Origin: Phycisphaeraceae bacterium
GTDB taxonomy: Bacteria; Planctomycetota; Phycisphaerae; Phycisphaerales; UBA1924
Length of the DNA: 64,000 nucleotides
Direction: 5' to 3'
NCBI GenBank assembly: GCA_019636695.1
Contig: JAHBXD010000002.1
Coordinates: forward strand, 620,001 to 684,000
Shown piece by piece: positions 1 to 7,290 of the stretch. A program made the translations under genes and the position numbers. The number at the start of each line of letters is the position of its first letter. Position 1 is the stretch's first letter. The notes below the pieces were generated by a model. That model did not search any database. It had not been told where the DNA came from and saw nothing but the letters and a program-made list of their open reading frames with translations.

Positions 1-368
1 CGAGCATCGTCGGCTCCGAACCCACGGTGCCCAACCTCGAAGCCGCCGGCATGGTCTTCAAGGGCGCCGGCCGGTGCCGCGTACCCGACGGCGGCCAGAG
101 CGCCCACCTGCGTTTTGAGATGCCCGACCCCGACGGCGGGCCGCCTCAGCGCCTCAGCCTGTTCATCCAGCAGCGCACCGCGCTCACGCCCGACCTTGAT
201 GAAAACGTCGCCTACCTCCTGACCGACAAAGACGGGGTCTCCTACGGCTCGGTCGTCTATGCCTGGCGCAAAGGCGATGTGCTCTACTACCTCGTCGCCA
301 AGAAACTCTCGGCGTGCAACAAGTTCCGCGATGCCGTCGGCATCCCCAAGACTGTCGCGGCACGGTAA
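1..368 (+). CDS. Anti-sigma-factor-like protein, C-terminal part (truncated by window edge)
   Basis: The reading frame is open from the first base and ends in TAA at 366-368, so the gene starts outside the window. The visible 120 or so residues contain a segment beginning VPNLEAAGMVFKGAGRCRVP, then a hydrophobic strand-rich part (LSLFIQQR, VVYAWRKGDVLYYLVAK). This pattern resembles the periplasmic C-terminal region of RsiW/ChrR-type transmembrane anti-sigma factors, where a 'PDL..AGF..VG.R' motif precedes a Cys/His-containing fold. The GTG at 27 is probably internal, because the coding pattern continues upstream of it. It converges on the CPBP protease gene. The family call is by resemblance only; the sigma-binding N-terminus cannot be seen. 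Confidence 0.55.
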   Translation, partial: SIVGSEPTVPNLEAAGMVFKGAGRCRVPDGGQSAHLRFEMPDPDGGPPQRLSLFIQQRTALTPDLDENVAYLLTDKDGVSYGSVVYAWRKGDVLYYLVAKKLSACNKFRDAVGIPKTVAAR

Positions 369-457
369 AGCCCCTGACGCCCGGCGCACATCTCGAATCG
401 CGGCGTGCCGCCGGCTCTGCGGCGCAACTCGTGCGGAATCCCATGCCGCACAAGGCC

Positions 458-1918
458 CTAAGCCCCGCGCATCGCCACAATCAGCATCATCAGGATCGAG
501 TTATGGATCGCGTGCATCGTGATCGATGCCACCAGGCTTCCGCGCCACTCACGCATCCAGGCAAACGCGAAGCCGAGCACGATCAGCGGCGGCGTAAACA
601 GCGGTCCATACCCATGCATGAAGGCAAAAAGCACCGCCGTCAGCCCCGCGCACAACGGCCACGCCAGTCGCGAACGCACGTGACGATACAACGCCCCCCG
701 AAACACCAGCTCCTCGCAGATCGGCGCCCACACCATGGCCAGGCTTGCAAATACCACCACGCTCAGCATGCCGCCGCTGCTCACCTGCTCAACCACAGGA
801 TTGTGCGGGCGCGGCCCCCCCTCGGCATCGCTCAGCAACATCACCAGCACCACCACCACGACAAACGACAACAGCAGCGCCGGCAGCGTCGCCAGATAGC
901 CCACCACGCCGCAGCCGATCTCTTTGAGCACCCCAGCGCCCCGCGTCAACCCCAGATCCTGCCGCGTCTGCGACCAGGTCGACCCGCGCACCAGCGGCCA
1001 CGCCGCCACGCCCAGCAGCCCCCATTGCAGACACGCCTTGACCGCCAGTTGCCCCTCTTTGCCCAGGGGCAGACGACTCACCAGGAAATCACCCAGAATC
1101 GACACCACTAAGAACGCGCCGAGAAAGAGCGCAAACATCTCCAGATACACGCTCCCCCCCGGCGCGGGTGCTTCGAATCGTCGCGGCATCTGCCCCGCCG
1201 ACGCCCGCACCGACAGCGTGATCAGCAGCGTCAGCCCCACCAACGCAAGCCCGCCGACTCCGGTCAGCACCGACAGAAACACCACCACCACCCGGCGCCC
1301 CTCGCGCACAATCGCCAGTCGATCGGCATCCCCCTCGCCCGCATCCCAGCGGATCGCCAACTCGCCGAACCATCCGTGCCGCGCAAGTAACCCCTCACGC
1401 TCTTCCCCCCGAATCGCCCTGCTCCCCTCGGCATACACCCGGCGCAGCGCCTCGACATCACCCAGCAACTCCTGCTCGATCGACCCTTCCTCCGCCTCGG
1501 CGCGCAACTGCTCTTCGATCTGCTCCAGCCTCGCCAACGCAGACTCCGGGCCGAACACCTCGCCGCGCACGATCGCGGCACGTATCTGCTCTTCCGGAGT
1601 TTTGGCCTCGTTGCCCGGGTCGCCCAACTGGGCCGCGACCTCACGCCCCCACCACTCCGACACGGCCACCTGCACCTTGCTCGATAACTCGATCGCCGAA
1701 CCCGCCGCGGGGGTCAGCCTCCGCTCACCGGCCTCTGTTGGTGGCGCGGTCGAGGCCCCCTTCGAAGCCAAGGCCTGAAGCCCGGCCACGATTGAGAAGA
1801 TCAGCACTGTCACCAGGAACGCCAGCGTGCGGGCGCCGGGGCTACCCGGATCAGGCCGCCGCTCGGGATGAAAAACCTCGTCGGCATCGTCGGTCACGGG
1901 GAGAGCGTGCGGATCCAT
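458..1918 (-). CDS. CPBP-family intramembrane metalloprotease
   Basis: This 486-residue multi-pass membrane protein ends in a CPBP (Abi, Rce1-like) domain. The glutamate motif EELVFRG lies at about residues 402-408 with its Arg at 407, followed by a His in AFMHG at about 435 and HAIHN at about 469-473. These are the expected metal and catalytic positions. The N-terminal half holds one TM segment near residues 35-55 and a long charged, coiled-coil-like loop of about 150 residues, a larger extracytoplasmic part than in most CPBP proteins. Such proteases cleave within or near the membrane; the substrate is unknown. The start is ATG at 1918. It has no Shine-Dalgarno, but a GATGAT hexamer lies 6 nt upstream, so the mRNA may be leaderless. 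It is divergent from rplM. Confidence 0.85.
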   Translation of the reverse strand: MDPHALPVTDDADEVFHPERRPDPGSPGARTLAFLVTVLIFSIVAGLQALASKGASTAPPTEAGERRLTPAAGSAIELSSKVQVAVSEWWGREVAAQLGDPGNEAKTPEEQIRAAIVRGEVFGPESALARLEQIEEQLRAEAEEGSIEQELLGDVEALRRVYAEGSRAIRGEEREGLLARHGWFGELAIRWDAGEGDADRLAIVREGRRVVVVFLSVLTGVGGLALVGLTLLITLSVRASAGQMPRRFEAPAPGGSVYLEMFALFLGAFLVVSILGDFLVSRLPLGKEGQLAVKACLQWGLLGVAAWPLVRGSTWSQTRQDLGLTRGAGVLKEIGCGVVGYLATLPALLLSFVVVVVLVMLLSDAEGGPRPHNPVVEQVSSGGMLSVVVFASLAMVWAPICEELVFRGALYRHVRSRLAWPLCAGLTAVLFAFMHGYGPLFTPPLIVLGFAFAWMREWRGSLVASITMHAIHNSILMMLIVAMRGA

Positions 1919-1924
1919 GCCCAG

Positions 1925-1930
1925 ATCATC
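1925..1930 (-). promoter_or_regulatory. Possible -10 box for a leaderless CPBP protease mRNA
   Basis: On the minus strand GATGAT lies 6 nt before the ATG at 1918. It is a weak match to TATAAT, listed because the same spacing recurs at many starts in this window. Confidence 0.3.
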
Positions 1931-2145
1931 GACGCATCGCGGCCCGGTCGCAAACCCGTGGGCAACTTCCAGAGAATCCCCGACCTCTTGACCCCACCCG
2001 CCCTCGGCCTACCCTTCCGGGCTTCGTTGCCGGGTTGCGGCCCGGTCCACGCATCAATCCTGCCGGGCTTGCCCGGCCCGCCCCGCCCGGTAGGCGGCGT
2101 ACCAACCGTCGCGGGTTCCGCGTCGGCACCTTCGGAGGCCCTCCC

Positions 2146-2592
2146 ATGGGCGACCAGTTCCGTCGTCAAACCTACGTCGCCAAGCCCGGCGAATATCAGC
2201 CGCGCTGGTTCCACGTCGACGCCACCGACAAACCCCTTGGCCGCCTCGCTGTCGATGTCGCGACCATCCTCATGGGCAAGCATCGCCCGGAATACACCCC
2301 CCACACCCTCAGCGGTGACTACGTCATCATCACCAACGGCCAGAAGGTCGGGCTGACCGGGCGCAAAGCCGAGCAGCGAGTCAAACTGCGCTATACCCGC
2401 CACACCGGCGGCCTCAAGGCCGAAACCTACGGCTCGGTGCGCGAGCGTCGCCCCGAAAAACTGCTTGAAGATGCTGTCCGGCGCATGCTCCCCAAGAACC
2501 GCCTCGGACGCGCCATGATCAAGCAACTCAAGGTCTATCCGGGGGCCGAACATCCGCACCAGGCCCAGCAGCCCGCCCCGTTCCCCTTCTGA
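2146..2592 (+). CDS. rplM: 50S ribosomal protein uL13
   Basis: The 148-residue product shows the full uL13 pattern: WFHVDATDKPLGRLAVDVA, an ILMGKHRPEYTPH segment, GDYVIITNG, YTRHTGGLK, and PEKLLEDAVRRMLPKNRLGR before KVYPGAEHPH. It binds 23S rRNA early in assembly of the large subunit. The frame is open much further upstream (to about 1738), but the real start is ATG 2146. GGAGG at 2134-2138 sits 7 nt before it, and the conserved protein begins just after. It is first in the usual rplM-rpsI operon, with 50 nt to rpsI. A short N-terminal extension of about 17 residues precedes the conserved core. Confidence 0.97.
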   Translation: MGDQFRRQTYVAKPGEYQPRWFHVDATDKPLGRLAVDVATILMGKHRPEYTPHTLSGDYVIITNGQKVGLTGRKAEQRVKLRYTRHTGGLKAETYGSVRERRPEKLLEDAVRRMLPKNRLGRAMIKQLKVYPGAEHPHQAQQPAPFPF

Positions 2593-2642
2593 TTCCCTCG
2601 CCACACATGCGGTCGTCACCGACCGACGATTGAGACCACACC

Positions 2643-3137
2643 ATGGCCGACACGACCATCGAATCCAACGCACCCGCCCAACTCGCCCCCCGACCCCTGC
2701 GCGCTCCCGTGCCGCCGGATCGACAGGGCTGGTGGTGGGGTACCGGCCGGCGCAAGACCGCGGTCGCCCGCGTCCGAATCCGCCCGGTTAAGGACAACGC
2801 CAAGCCTCGGTTTGTCATCCAGAAAACCGCGCGCGACTTCCGCGAAGTCGAGAATTACTTCGTAGAACTCCGCGACCAGACCGACTGCCTCGCCCCACTC
2901 AAACTCACCAACACCGCCGACAAGTTCGAAGTCATCGTCCGGGCCTCCGGCGGCGGCCCTACCGGTCAGGCCGGGGCCATCCGCATGGGCCTCGCCCGCG
3001 CCCTCTCCGACTATGACCCGACGCTCGAAGGCATGCTCCGCGATGCGGGGTACCTGACCCGCGACGCCCGTAAGGTCGAACGCAAGAAGTACGGCCAGGC
3101 CGGCGCCCGCCGTCGCTTCCAGTTCTCCAAGCGCTGA
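2643..3137 (+). CDS. rpsI: 30S ribosomal protein uS9
   Basis: The 164-residue product has the uS9 core from WWGTGRRKTAVARVRI (about residue 36) to the invariant basic tail ending RRRFQFSKR, which reaches the P-site tRNA in the 30S subunit. Other family marks are the ASGGGPTGQAGAIRMGLARAL segment and the GYLTRDARKVERKKYG segment. The usual length is near 130 residues; the extra 35 at the N-terminus are Pro/Ala-rich and not conserved. ATG 2643 is the only reasonable start for the full frame. It is co-transcribed with rplM and followed by a strong intrinsic terminator. Confidence 0.97.
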   Translation: MADTTIESNAPAQLAPRPLRAPVPPDRQGWWWGTGRRKTAVARVRIRPVKDNAKPRFVIQKTARDFREVENYFVELRDQTDCLAPLKLTNTADKFEVIVRASGGGPTGQAGAIRMGLARALSDYDPTLEGMLRDAGYLTRDARKVERKKYGQAGARRRFQFSKR

Positions 3138-3153
3138 TCCGACATCCACGCCG

Positions 3154-3184
3154 AAAGGGCCTGGCCACGTGCCGGGCCCTTTTT
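3154..3184 (+). terminator. Intrinsic terminator of the rplM-rpsI operon
   Basis: AAAGGGCC at 3154-3161 pairs with GGCCCTTT at 3175-3182, and the T run continues to 3184. It begins 16 nt after the rpsI stop codon. Confidence 0.8.
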
Positions 3185-3259
3185 CATGCGCCTCGGGTTG
3201 ATCGGCGACCCTGCCTCGTCCACGATACCGGCGATTCGCCCCCATACGCCCCACGCGCT

Positions 3260-4033
3260 TTGACCACCCCCCGCGCCAAGTCCTCATTCTTTCGGCGACT
3301 CCGTCGCTGGTGCCTCGCCCTCGCCCTCGTCATCGCCTTCTTCGGGGGCATCCTGCTCGTCGCCGCCTGGATGATGATCCGCCAAAGCCCCGGCTGGTGG
3401 CGACAGATCGATCCCGCCGATCCCGCCGTCGTCCGCGCCGCCGAGGAAATCGAAAACGATCTCGTCAACGAGTTTCATCGCGCTGACCGCCCCGCCGACG
3501 CCGCGACCGATGCGCGATGGGCCAGCGAACCTTGGGCGCTCGCCCTCTCGGCCCCCGGCGCCAACGCCTGGCTCAACACCCGCCTCAGGCCGTGGCTCGA
3601 AAACCAGTACGACGATTTCTCCTGGCCCGAAGACCTCCTCGAAATCCAGGTCGATTTCGACGCCGGACGCATCGTCATCGGCCTGCGCATCCGACGCGGC
3701 CGTGAAGAGAGCCAGGTGCTCGCGGCACGCTTTGTCCCCCGGATCCCCGATGACGGCTCGCTGTGGGTTCAGGTCGAAAGGGTGTACCTCGGGCGCCTTC
3801 CCATGCCCGCCGACTGGGTGCTCGGCGATGCTGACCAAAGGCTCAGTCGCCTGCTCGATGACGCCGTAGACGACCCGGGCGAACTTGCGGCACTTACCGC
3901 CGCACTCGCCGGCCGCTCGGCGTTGCTAGACGAACCGGTGGTGCGCCTCGGGGACGGCCGGCGCGTGCGAGTGCTTTCGATCCGGGCCGATCGCGGCCTG
4001 CTCGAAATCATCTGCCGGACTGAACTCGAGTGA
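3260..4033 (+). CDS. Single-pass membrane protein of unknown function
   Basis: The frame encodes 257 residues: a basic N-terminus, one strong TM helix at about residues 16-38, and a soluble, probably extracytoplasmic domain with alternating strands and helices (for example LLEIQVDFDAGRIVIGLRIRRG and VQVERVYLGRLPMP). I do not recognise a family. The general look, a domain with a WLN segment followed by repeated beta strands, recalls lipid-binding or AsmA/DUF-like envelope proteins, but that is only an impression. The start is TTG at 3260; no better in-frame start lies before the TM helix. It stands alone between the rpsI terminator and a convergent gene. Confidence 0.65.
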   Translation: MTTPRAKSSFFRRLRRWCLALALVIAFFGGILLVAAWMMIRQSPGWWRQIDPADPAVVRAAEEIENDLVNEFHRADRPADAATDARWASEPWALALSAPGANAWLNTRLRPWLENQYDDFSWPEDLLEIQVDFDAGRIVIGLRIRRGREESQVLAARFVPRIPDDGSLWVQVERVYLGRLPMPADWVLGDADQRLSRLLDDAVDDPGELAALTAALAGRSALLDEPVVRLGDGRRVRVLSIRADRGLLEIICRTELE

Positions 4034-4081
4034 CGCGCTGGGCATCACGGTCGCACATGCGGCACGAGGAACCCTCGCCGA

Positions 4082-4903
4082 TCAGCCCCCGCCGCCGCGA
4101 CTGGGCTTGCCCGAATGCACATCCTGCCCGCGAAGGTGCCGGGTCATGTCGAGCATCATCGAGCCGATGCGGCCTTTCTGCTGGGGTGTCGCGTTGCCTC
4201 CCAAGCCGTCGTTCAGGAAGTTGAACATGCGCATCGACTGCCGGGTCGAAAGCGGGTTCTCGCGCATGCGCTCCTGATCGCGAAGGGCGTTCTGCCTCGC
4301 TTCGGCGATGATCTCCGCCCGCGGCCTGGTGACTGTGCGCCCCTCGAAAGTGCGGCCCAGTTCATACATCCGGACGAGGGCGTCTTCGAGAAACCTCGCC
4401 CGTTCGGCTTCGGTGATTTTCTGGTACTCGATCGCGAACATGTCGGCCGTGTCGATCATGAGGCGCGAAACGTTCTCCATCATCTGCTTGCGTGCTTCGC
4501 CCTTGACGCTCGAAGCAAACCCCGCGAGCAGCAGCGACTCGCTGCCGTCCATGTCCTTCAGACGCTGGTACAACTGGCCGATCAGTTCCAGGCGCTGATC
4601 GACCGGCATGCGGTTGAACTGGTCGGTCAGGAGCGTGTATTTGAAGATGCGATCGAGCCGGTCTTTTTCATAATCCGGCCGGGACATCGGACGCATGATG
4701 AAATACGTCGCGATCGAAGCCGACACGATCACCGCGCCGAGGATCGAGCCGGAGAGCATGCGTCGCCTTGGCGTGCGCCAGGGGGCAAAGAGCACGGTTT
4801 CCCCTGCCTTGTTGAGGCGTTCGCGGAACGTGCGCTGCGCCTTCGGGGCCAGCGGGGCCTTGTCGGCGTTGACAACCAGGGGTTCCAAGGGGGGCAACTG
4901 CAT
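4082..4903 (-). CDS. Membrane-anchored protein of unknown function, last gene of a pseudopilin operon
   Basis: The product is 273 residues with a proline-rich N-terminus, one TM helix at about residues 49-70 and a long helical, charged domain ending in a Gly/Arg/Lys tail. No known family is recognised. I chose ATG 4903 because AGGAG lies 8 nt before it on the minus strand; ATG 4933 is in frame but has no ribosome-binding site. It follows the pseudopilin gene by about 50 nt in the same direction, so it may act with that pseudopilin at the inner membrane. Helical stretches near residues 110-200 could form coiled coils. Confidence 0.65.
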   Translation of the reverse strand: MQLPPLEPLVVNADKAPLAPKAQRTFRERLNKAGETVLFAPWRTPRRRMLSGSILGAVIVSASIATYFIMRPMSRPDYEKDRLDRIFKYTLLTDQFNRMPVDQRLELIGQLYQRLKDMDGSESLLLAGFASSVKGEARKQMMENVSRLMIDTADMFAIEYQKITEAERARFLEDALVRMYELGRTFEGRTVTRPRAEIIAEARQNALRDQERMRENPLSTRQSMRMFNFLNDGLGGNATPQQKGRIGSMMLDMTRHLRGQDVHSGKPSRGGGG

Positions 4904-4955
4904 GAGGCGTGCTCCTGCATCGTTCTGGGGCATCGTGGACGGGGACGAAGGTCGG

Positions 4956-5666
4956 TCAGGGGAACTGGGGAGCGCGGGTCGAGCCGGAGTCCATTTCTTC
5001 AACACGCCAATCGTTGAAATACAAGGCGTTGTGGCCCCGGTTGTCCTGCCGGCGCGGGGCATGCCACGGGTCGGCGTCGAGCATGACCACCCCGGCATTG
5101 TTCTGACGCTCGTAAAGGCGGGTGACGTGTGCCGCAACCCGGTCGGCGGGGATGGCGAGGGTGGCCTCGAAGAACATCATCAGCCCGCCGGGGAGGTAGT
5201 AATAACTGGTTCCCGCGGTGGCCCACACGGGCTGGAACTCGGTGGATTCATCTCGACCGGTGATGTCGGACGGGCAGGCCCAGGGCGCGCCGACATACTC
5301 GTAATACTCGCCGAATTCGGGCTTGCGCGGCGGGGCGACATCGATGTATTCCGAGAGCACGTCGAGCATGTCGGGGGTGTTCGGACTTCCGGGCCGGGGA
5401 GGCTCCTGCAGGGGGCGGACGTAGGGAAGGATCTCGCCTCGTTCCTTGAGGTAGATGCTGAAGGCCATGCCGAAGCCCTTGAGGTTGGTCATGCACTTGA
5501 GGCGTCGGGCAGACTCGCGCGCGCCGGCGATCGAAGGGAGCAGGATGCTCATGATCGTGGCGATGATCGCCATGACGACGATGAGTTCGATGAGTGTGAA
5601 TGCCCGTCGCCGCGTGGCGGCGACGGGCGAGGCGAGGGAGCGGGGGTGGTCGTGCGGGAGGGTCAT
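4956..5666 (-). CDS. Type II secretion/pilin-like pseudopilin (prepilin-type N-terminal methylation domain)
   Basis: A 236-residue protein whose N-terminus has a basic leader ending RRRAFTLIELIVVMAII, the class III signal read by prepilin peptidase (cleavage before the F, conserved E at +5). The hydrophobic helix runs to ILLPSIAGARESARRLKC, a pattern typical of the expanded Phycisphaerae pseudopilin families. The C-terminal domain is globular, with WACPSD and NALYFNDWRVEEM, the latter close to the 'N.lf.DGHV' ending of such proteins. Start ATG 5666 has GAGG upstream and overlaps the preceding stop in an ATGA, so translation is coupled. Whether it builds a T2SS pseudopilus or another fibre is not decided by the sequence. 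Confidence 0.88.
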   Translation of the reverse strand: MTLPHDHPRSLASPVAATRRRAFTLIELIVVMAIIATIMSILLPSIAGARESARRLKCMTNLKGFGMAFSIYLKERGEILPYVRPLQEPPRPGSPNTPDMLDVLSEYIDVAPPRKPEFGEYYEYVGAPWACPSDITGRDESTEFQPVWATAGTSYYYLPGGLMMFFEATLAIPADRVAAHVTRLYERQNNAGVVMLDADPWHAPRRQDNRGHNALYFNDWRVEEMDSGSTRAPQFP

Positions 5667-6253
5667 GCGGCGGACCTCGTGAGTCGTCGTGAAGAAACCT
5701 GATCGACGATTTTCTGGGCGAATGGGGTTTGCGTGGCCCTGAAGGTATCGGCATGTTCCGCGAATTTGCGGGCAAAGACCTGATCCTGGCGTTTTGCGCG
5801 TTCGATGGCGGTGACGACCGAGGTCAGCCCCGAGCGCCATTGTCCGGCACGGATGATGGTTGCAGCCAACGCGCCACCGAGCAGCAAGGGCGTTCGGAGG
5901 GGTTCGGGCACCCAAGGTGCAACGGCCCCGACGATGGAGGAGATCGGCCCGGAGGGTGCGTCGATTTCGGCGAGGGCGCGATCGGCGCGATCAACGGCTT
6001 GAATGACGGCGTTATGGAGCGCGTGGAGTTGGTCGCGCCTGAGGGCGAGGGTTTCGCGGCCGGGATCGTCTTCAGGGAGCGCATCGTGCATGGCGACGAC
6101 TTCGGCGACTTGGCGTTCGAGGGCCAGGCGCATGGCGTCGGCCTGGTCTCTGACCAGTCGGACATCCTCCATGCCGATGCAGCCCGGCGACGTTGCGATC
6201 ATGACCACCCCCACCAGGAGTGCGATTCCCCACGAGAGCTTGTTCGGATTCAC
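5663..6253 (-). CDS. Probable lipoprotein or membrane-anchored coiled-coil protein, first gene of the pseudopilin operon
   Basis: The 196-residue product has an N-terminal hydrophobic segment (about residues 8-24) followed by SPGC, a poor but possible lipobox. A helical, heptad-like region comes at about residues 30-95, then a second hydrophobic stretch at about 115-145. I know no family for it. The start is GTG 6253, chosen because AGGAA lies 7 nt upstream; the longer open frame to 6355 has no ribosome-binding site. It is first in a three-gene leftward operon and shares an ATGA with the pseudopilin gene. Confidence 0.65.
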   Translation of the reverse strand: MNPNKLSWGIALLVGVVMIATSPGCIGMEDVRLVRDQADAMRLALERQVAEVVAMHDALPEDDPGRETLALRRDQLHALHNAVIQAVDRADRALAEIDAPSGPISSIVGAVAPWVPEPLRTPLLLGGALAATIIRAGQWRSGLTSVVTAIERAKRQDQVFARKFAEHADTFRATQTPFAQKIVDQVSSRRLTRSAA

Positions 6254-6587
6254 TTGGTGGTTCCTTTCAGGCCCGGTTGGATTCGACAGCACGCTGGGCC
6301 AGGCGGCTGCCGGGGGTAGGGGGGACCACCGGTGCGTACACCCTGCCCGATGCAAGATGCGTTAGGTATTTGATGGTACCACCGTGTATGGTTTATGCAA
6401 GGGTTTTGTGCGCATGTCGCCAAGATTGCGCGCAAAAGCGGCTTTTAGGTGTCATGACTGGGGGAAATGCTGGGGAAGGGGTGGCTTCAGTCAGGCCAAG
6501 GCCCCACGCTGAGGGTCGTTCAGGAGTGAACTTGATGCGGAGACGGATGGCTGGGGGAACCCAGGGTACGTGGTTGCTCGACGCACT
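6254..6587. other. Intergenic region with the pseudopilin-operon promoter
   Basis: These 334 nt hold no convincing gene. On the minus strand TTGCAT (6395-6400), 16 nt and TACCAT (6373-6378) form a likely promoter for the operon that starts at 6253. Just upstream of it lies an imperfect inverted repeat (TTTTGTGCGC at 6404-6413 and GCGCGCAAAA at 6428-6437, one mismatch). The rest, 6440-6587, has no recognisable signal. Confidence 0.5.
6373..6400 (-). promoter_or_regulatory. Promoter of the pseudopilin operon
   Basis: A TTGCAT -35 box and a TACCAT -10 box on the minus strand, 16 nt apart, lie about 120 nt before the GTG at 6253. TACCAT recurs as a -10 box before several other genes in the window. 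Confidence 0.5.
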
Positions 6588-7226
6588 CTATGGAAGCGCC
6601 TGCCTTGCGACGCGGGTGCGGATGTCGGCCGCGAGGCGGGCGGCGAAGCGTGGATCCTGGGTGATGGGCACGGAGTAACTGGGGCTCATGCCTCGGGCGA
6701 TGAGATCCGGGTCGCGGAAGAAGCTGCTTCGACGGATGGAGTGGGTTTCGATGCGCCGGCCTTGTGTATGTCTTTGATAGACAATGACTTCGACGTGGGC
6801 TTCGAGAGGGCCTTGGGCCCCGCGGAGATCGATAAACGGTTGAATGCCCGAGCCGGGGGTCGCGGCGGGGTGGTCATTTGCGGTTGATGGATCGAGGAAC
6901 GTGACGCGGACGACCCGTGAGCGCGAGTTGATGAGGTCGGAAGCCTGTTCCCTGACGTCGGCGTGCTCCGCGTCCCAGGGTGAGGCGAGGCCAAGGGTTC
7001 CCTTGGGTCGGGTGGTGATGACACCGGCGGCGGCATCGACGCGGTCGAGTTCGAAACGATTGGCGATGAGGGTTTCGCGCGCGGCTTCAAACGTCTGGGC
7101 GTAGGCCTCTGGCGGCGTGGTGATGGTTGCGCCTTGATCGGGGGTTGTTGAGCATGCAAGAAGGGCCGGGAGGAAGCACGCGAGTGCGAAGAGGCGCGTG
7201 ATGGCGTGGCGGGTGGCGTGAGGCAT
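6588..7226 (-). CDS. Outer-membrane-type lipoprotein of unknown function
   Basis: A 212-residue protein with a clear lipoprotein signal: a hydrophobic stretch ending in LLAC (Cys at about residue 23). After a Thr/Pro-rich linker, a domain beginning with AYAQTFEAARETLIANRFELDRVDAAAGVITTRPK recalls small envelope lipoproteins in which a 'converts variance over repeated processing' (DUF4136-like) fold follows, but I cannot name the family with confidence. The longer open frame to 7373 is not used; ATG 7226 precedes the signal peptide directly. It is divergent from the symporter gene with a 64-nt spacer. Confidence 0.75.
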   Translation of the reverse strand: MPHATRHAITRLFALACFLPALLACSTTPDQGATITTPPEAYAQTFEAARETLIANRFELDRVDAAAGVITTRPKGTLGLASPWDAEHADVREQASDLINSRSRVVRVTFLDPSTANDHPAATPGSGIQPFIDLRGAQGPLEAHVEVIVYQRHTQGRRIETHSIRRSSFFRDPDLIARGMSPSYSVPITQDPRFAARLAADIRTRVARQALP

Positions 7227-7290
7227 GGCGGAGGGGTGCGGTTTTGGGTACCGTGCGATTCGCAGAGGTTTCGTACGGGAGCATACACGG

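Noticed and set aside
1738..2145. N-terminal extension of rplM by 136 codons
   Set aside because: The region is not conserved-looking, and a GGAGG site and ATG at 2146 fit the uL13 start.
6404..6437. Intrinsic terminator from the TTTTGTGCGC/GCGCGCAAAA repeat
   Set aside because: The repeat lies upstream of a promoter and has no gene ending into it; an upstream protein-binding site is more likely.
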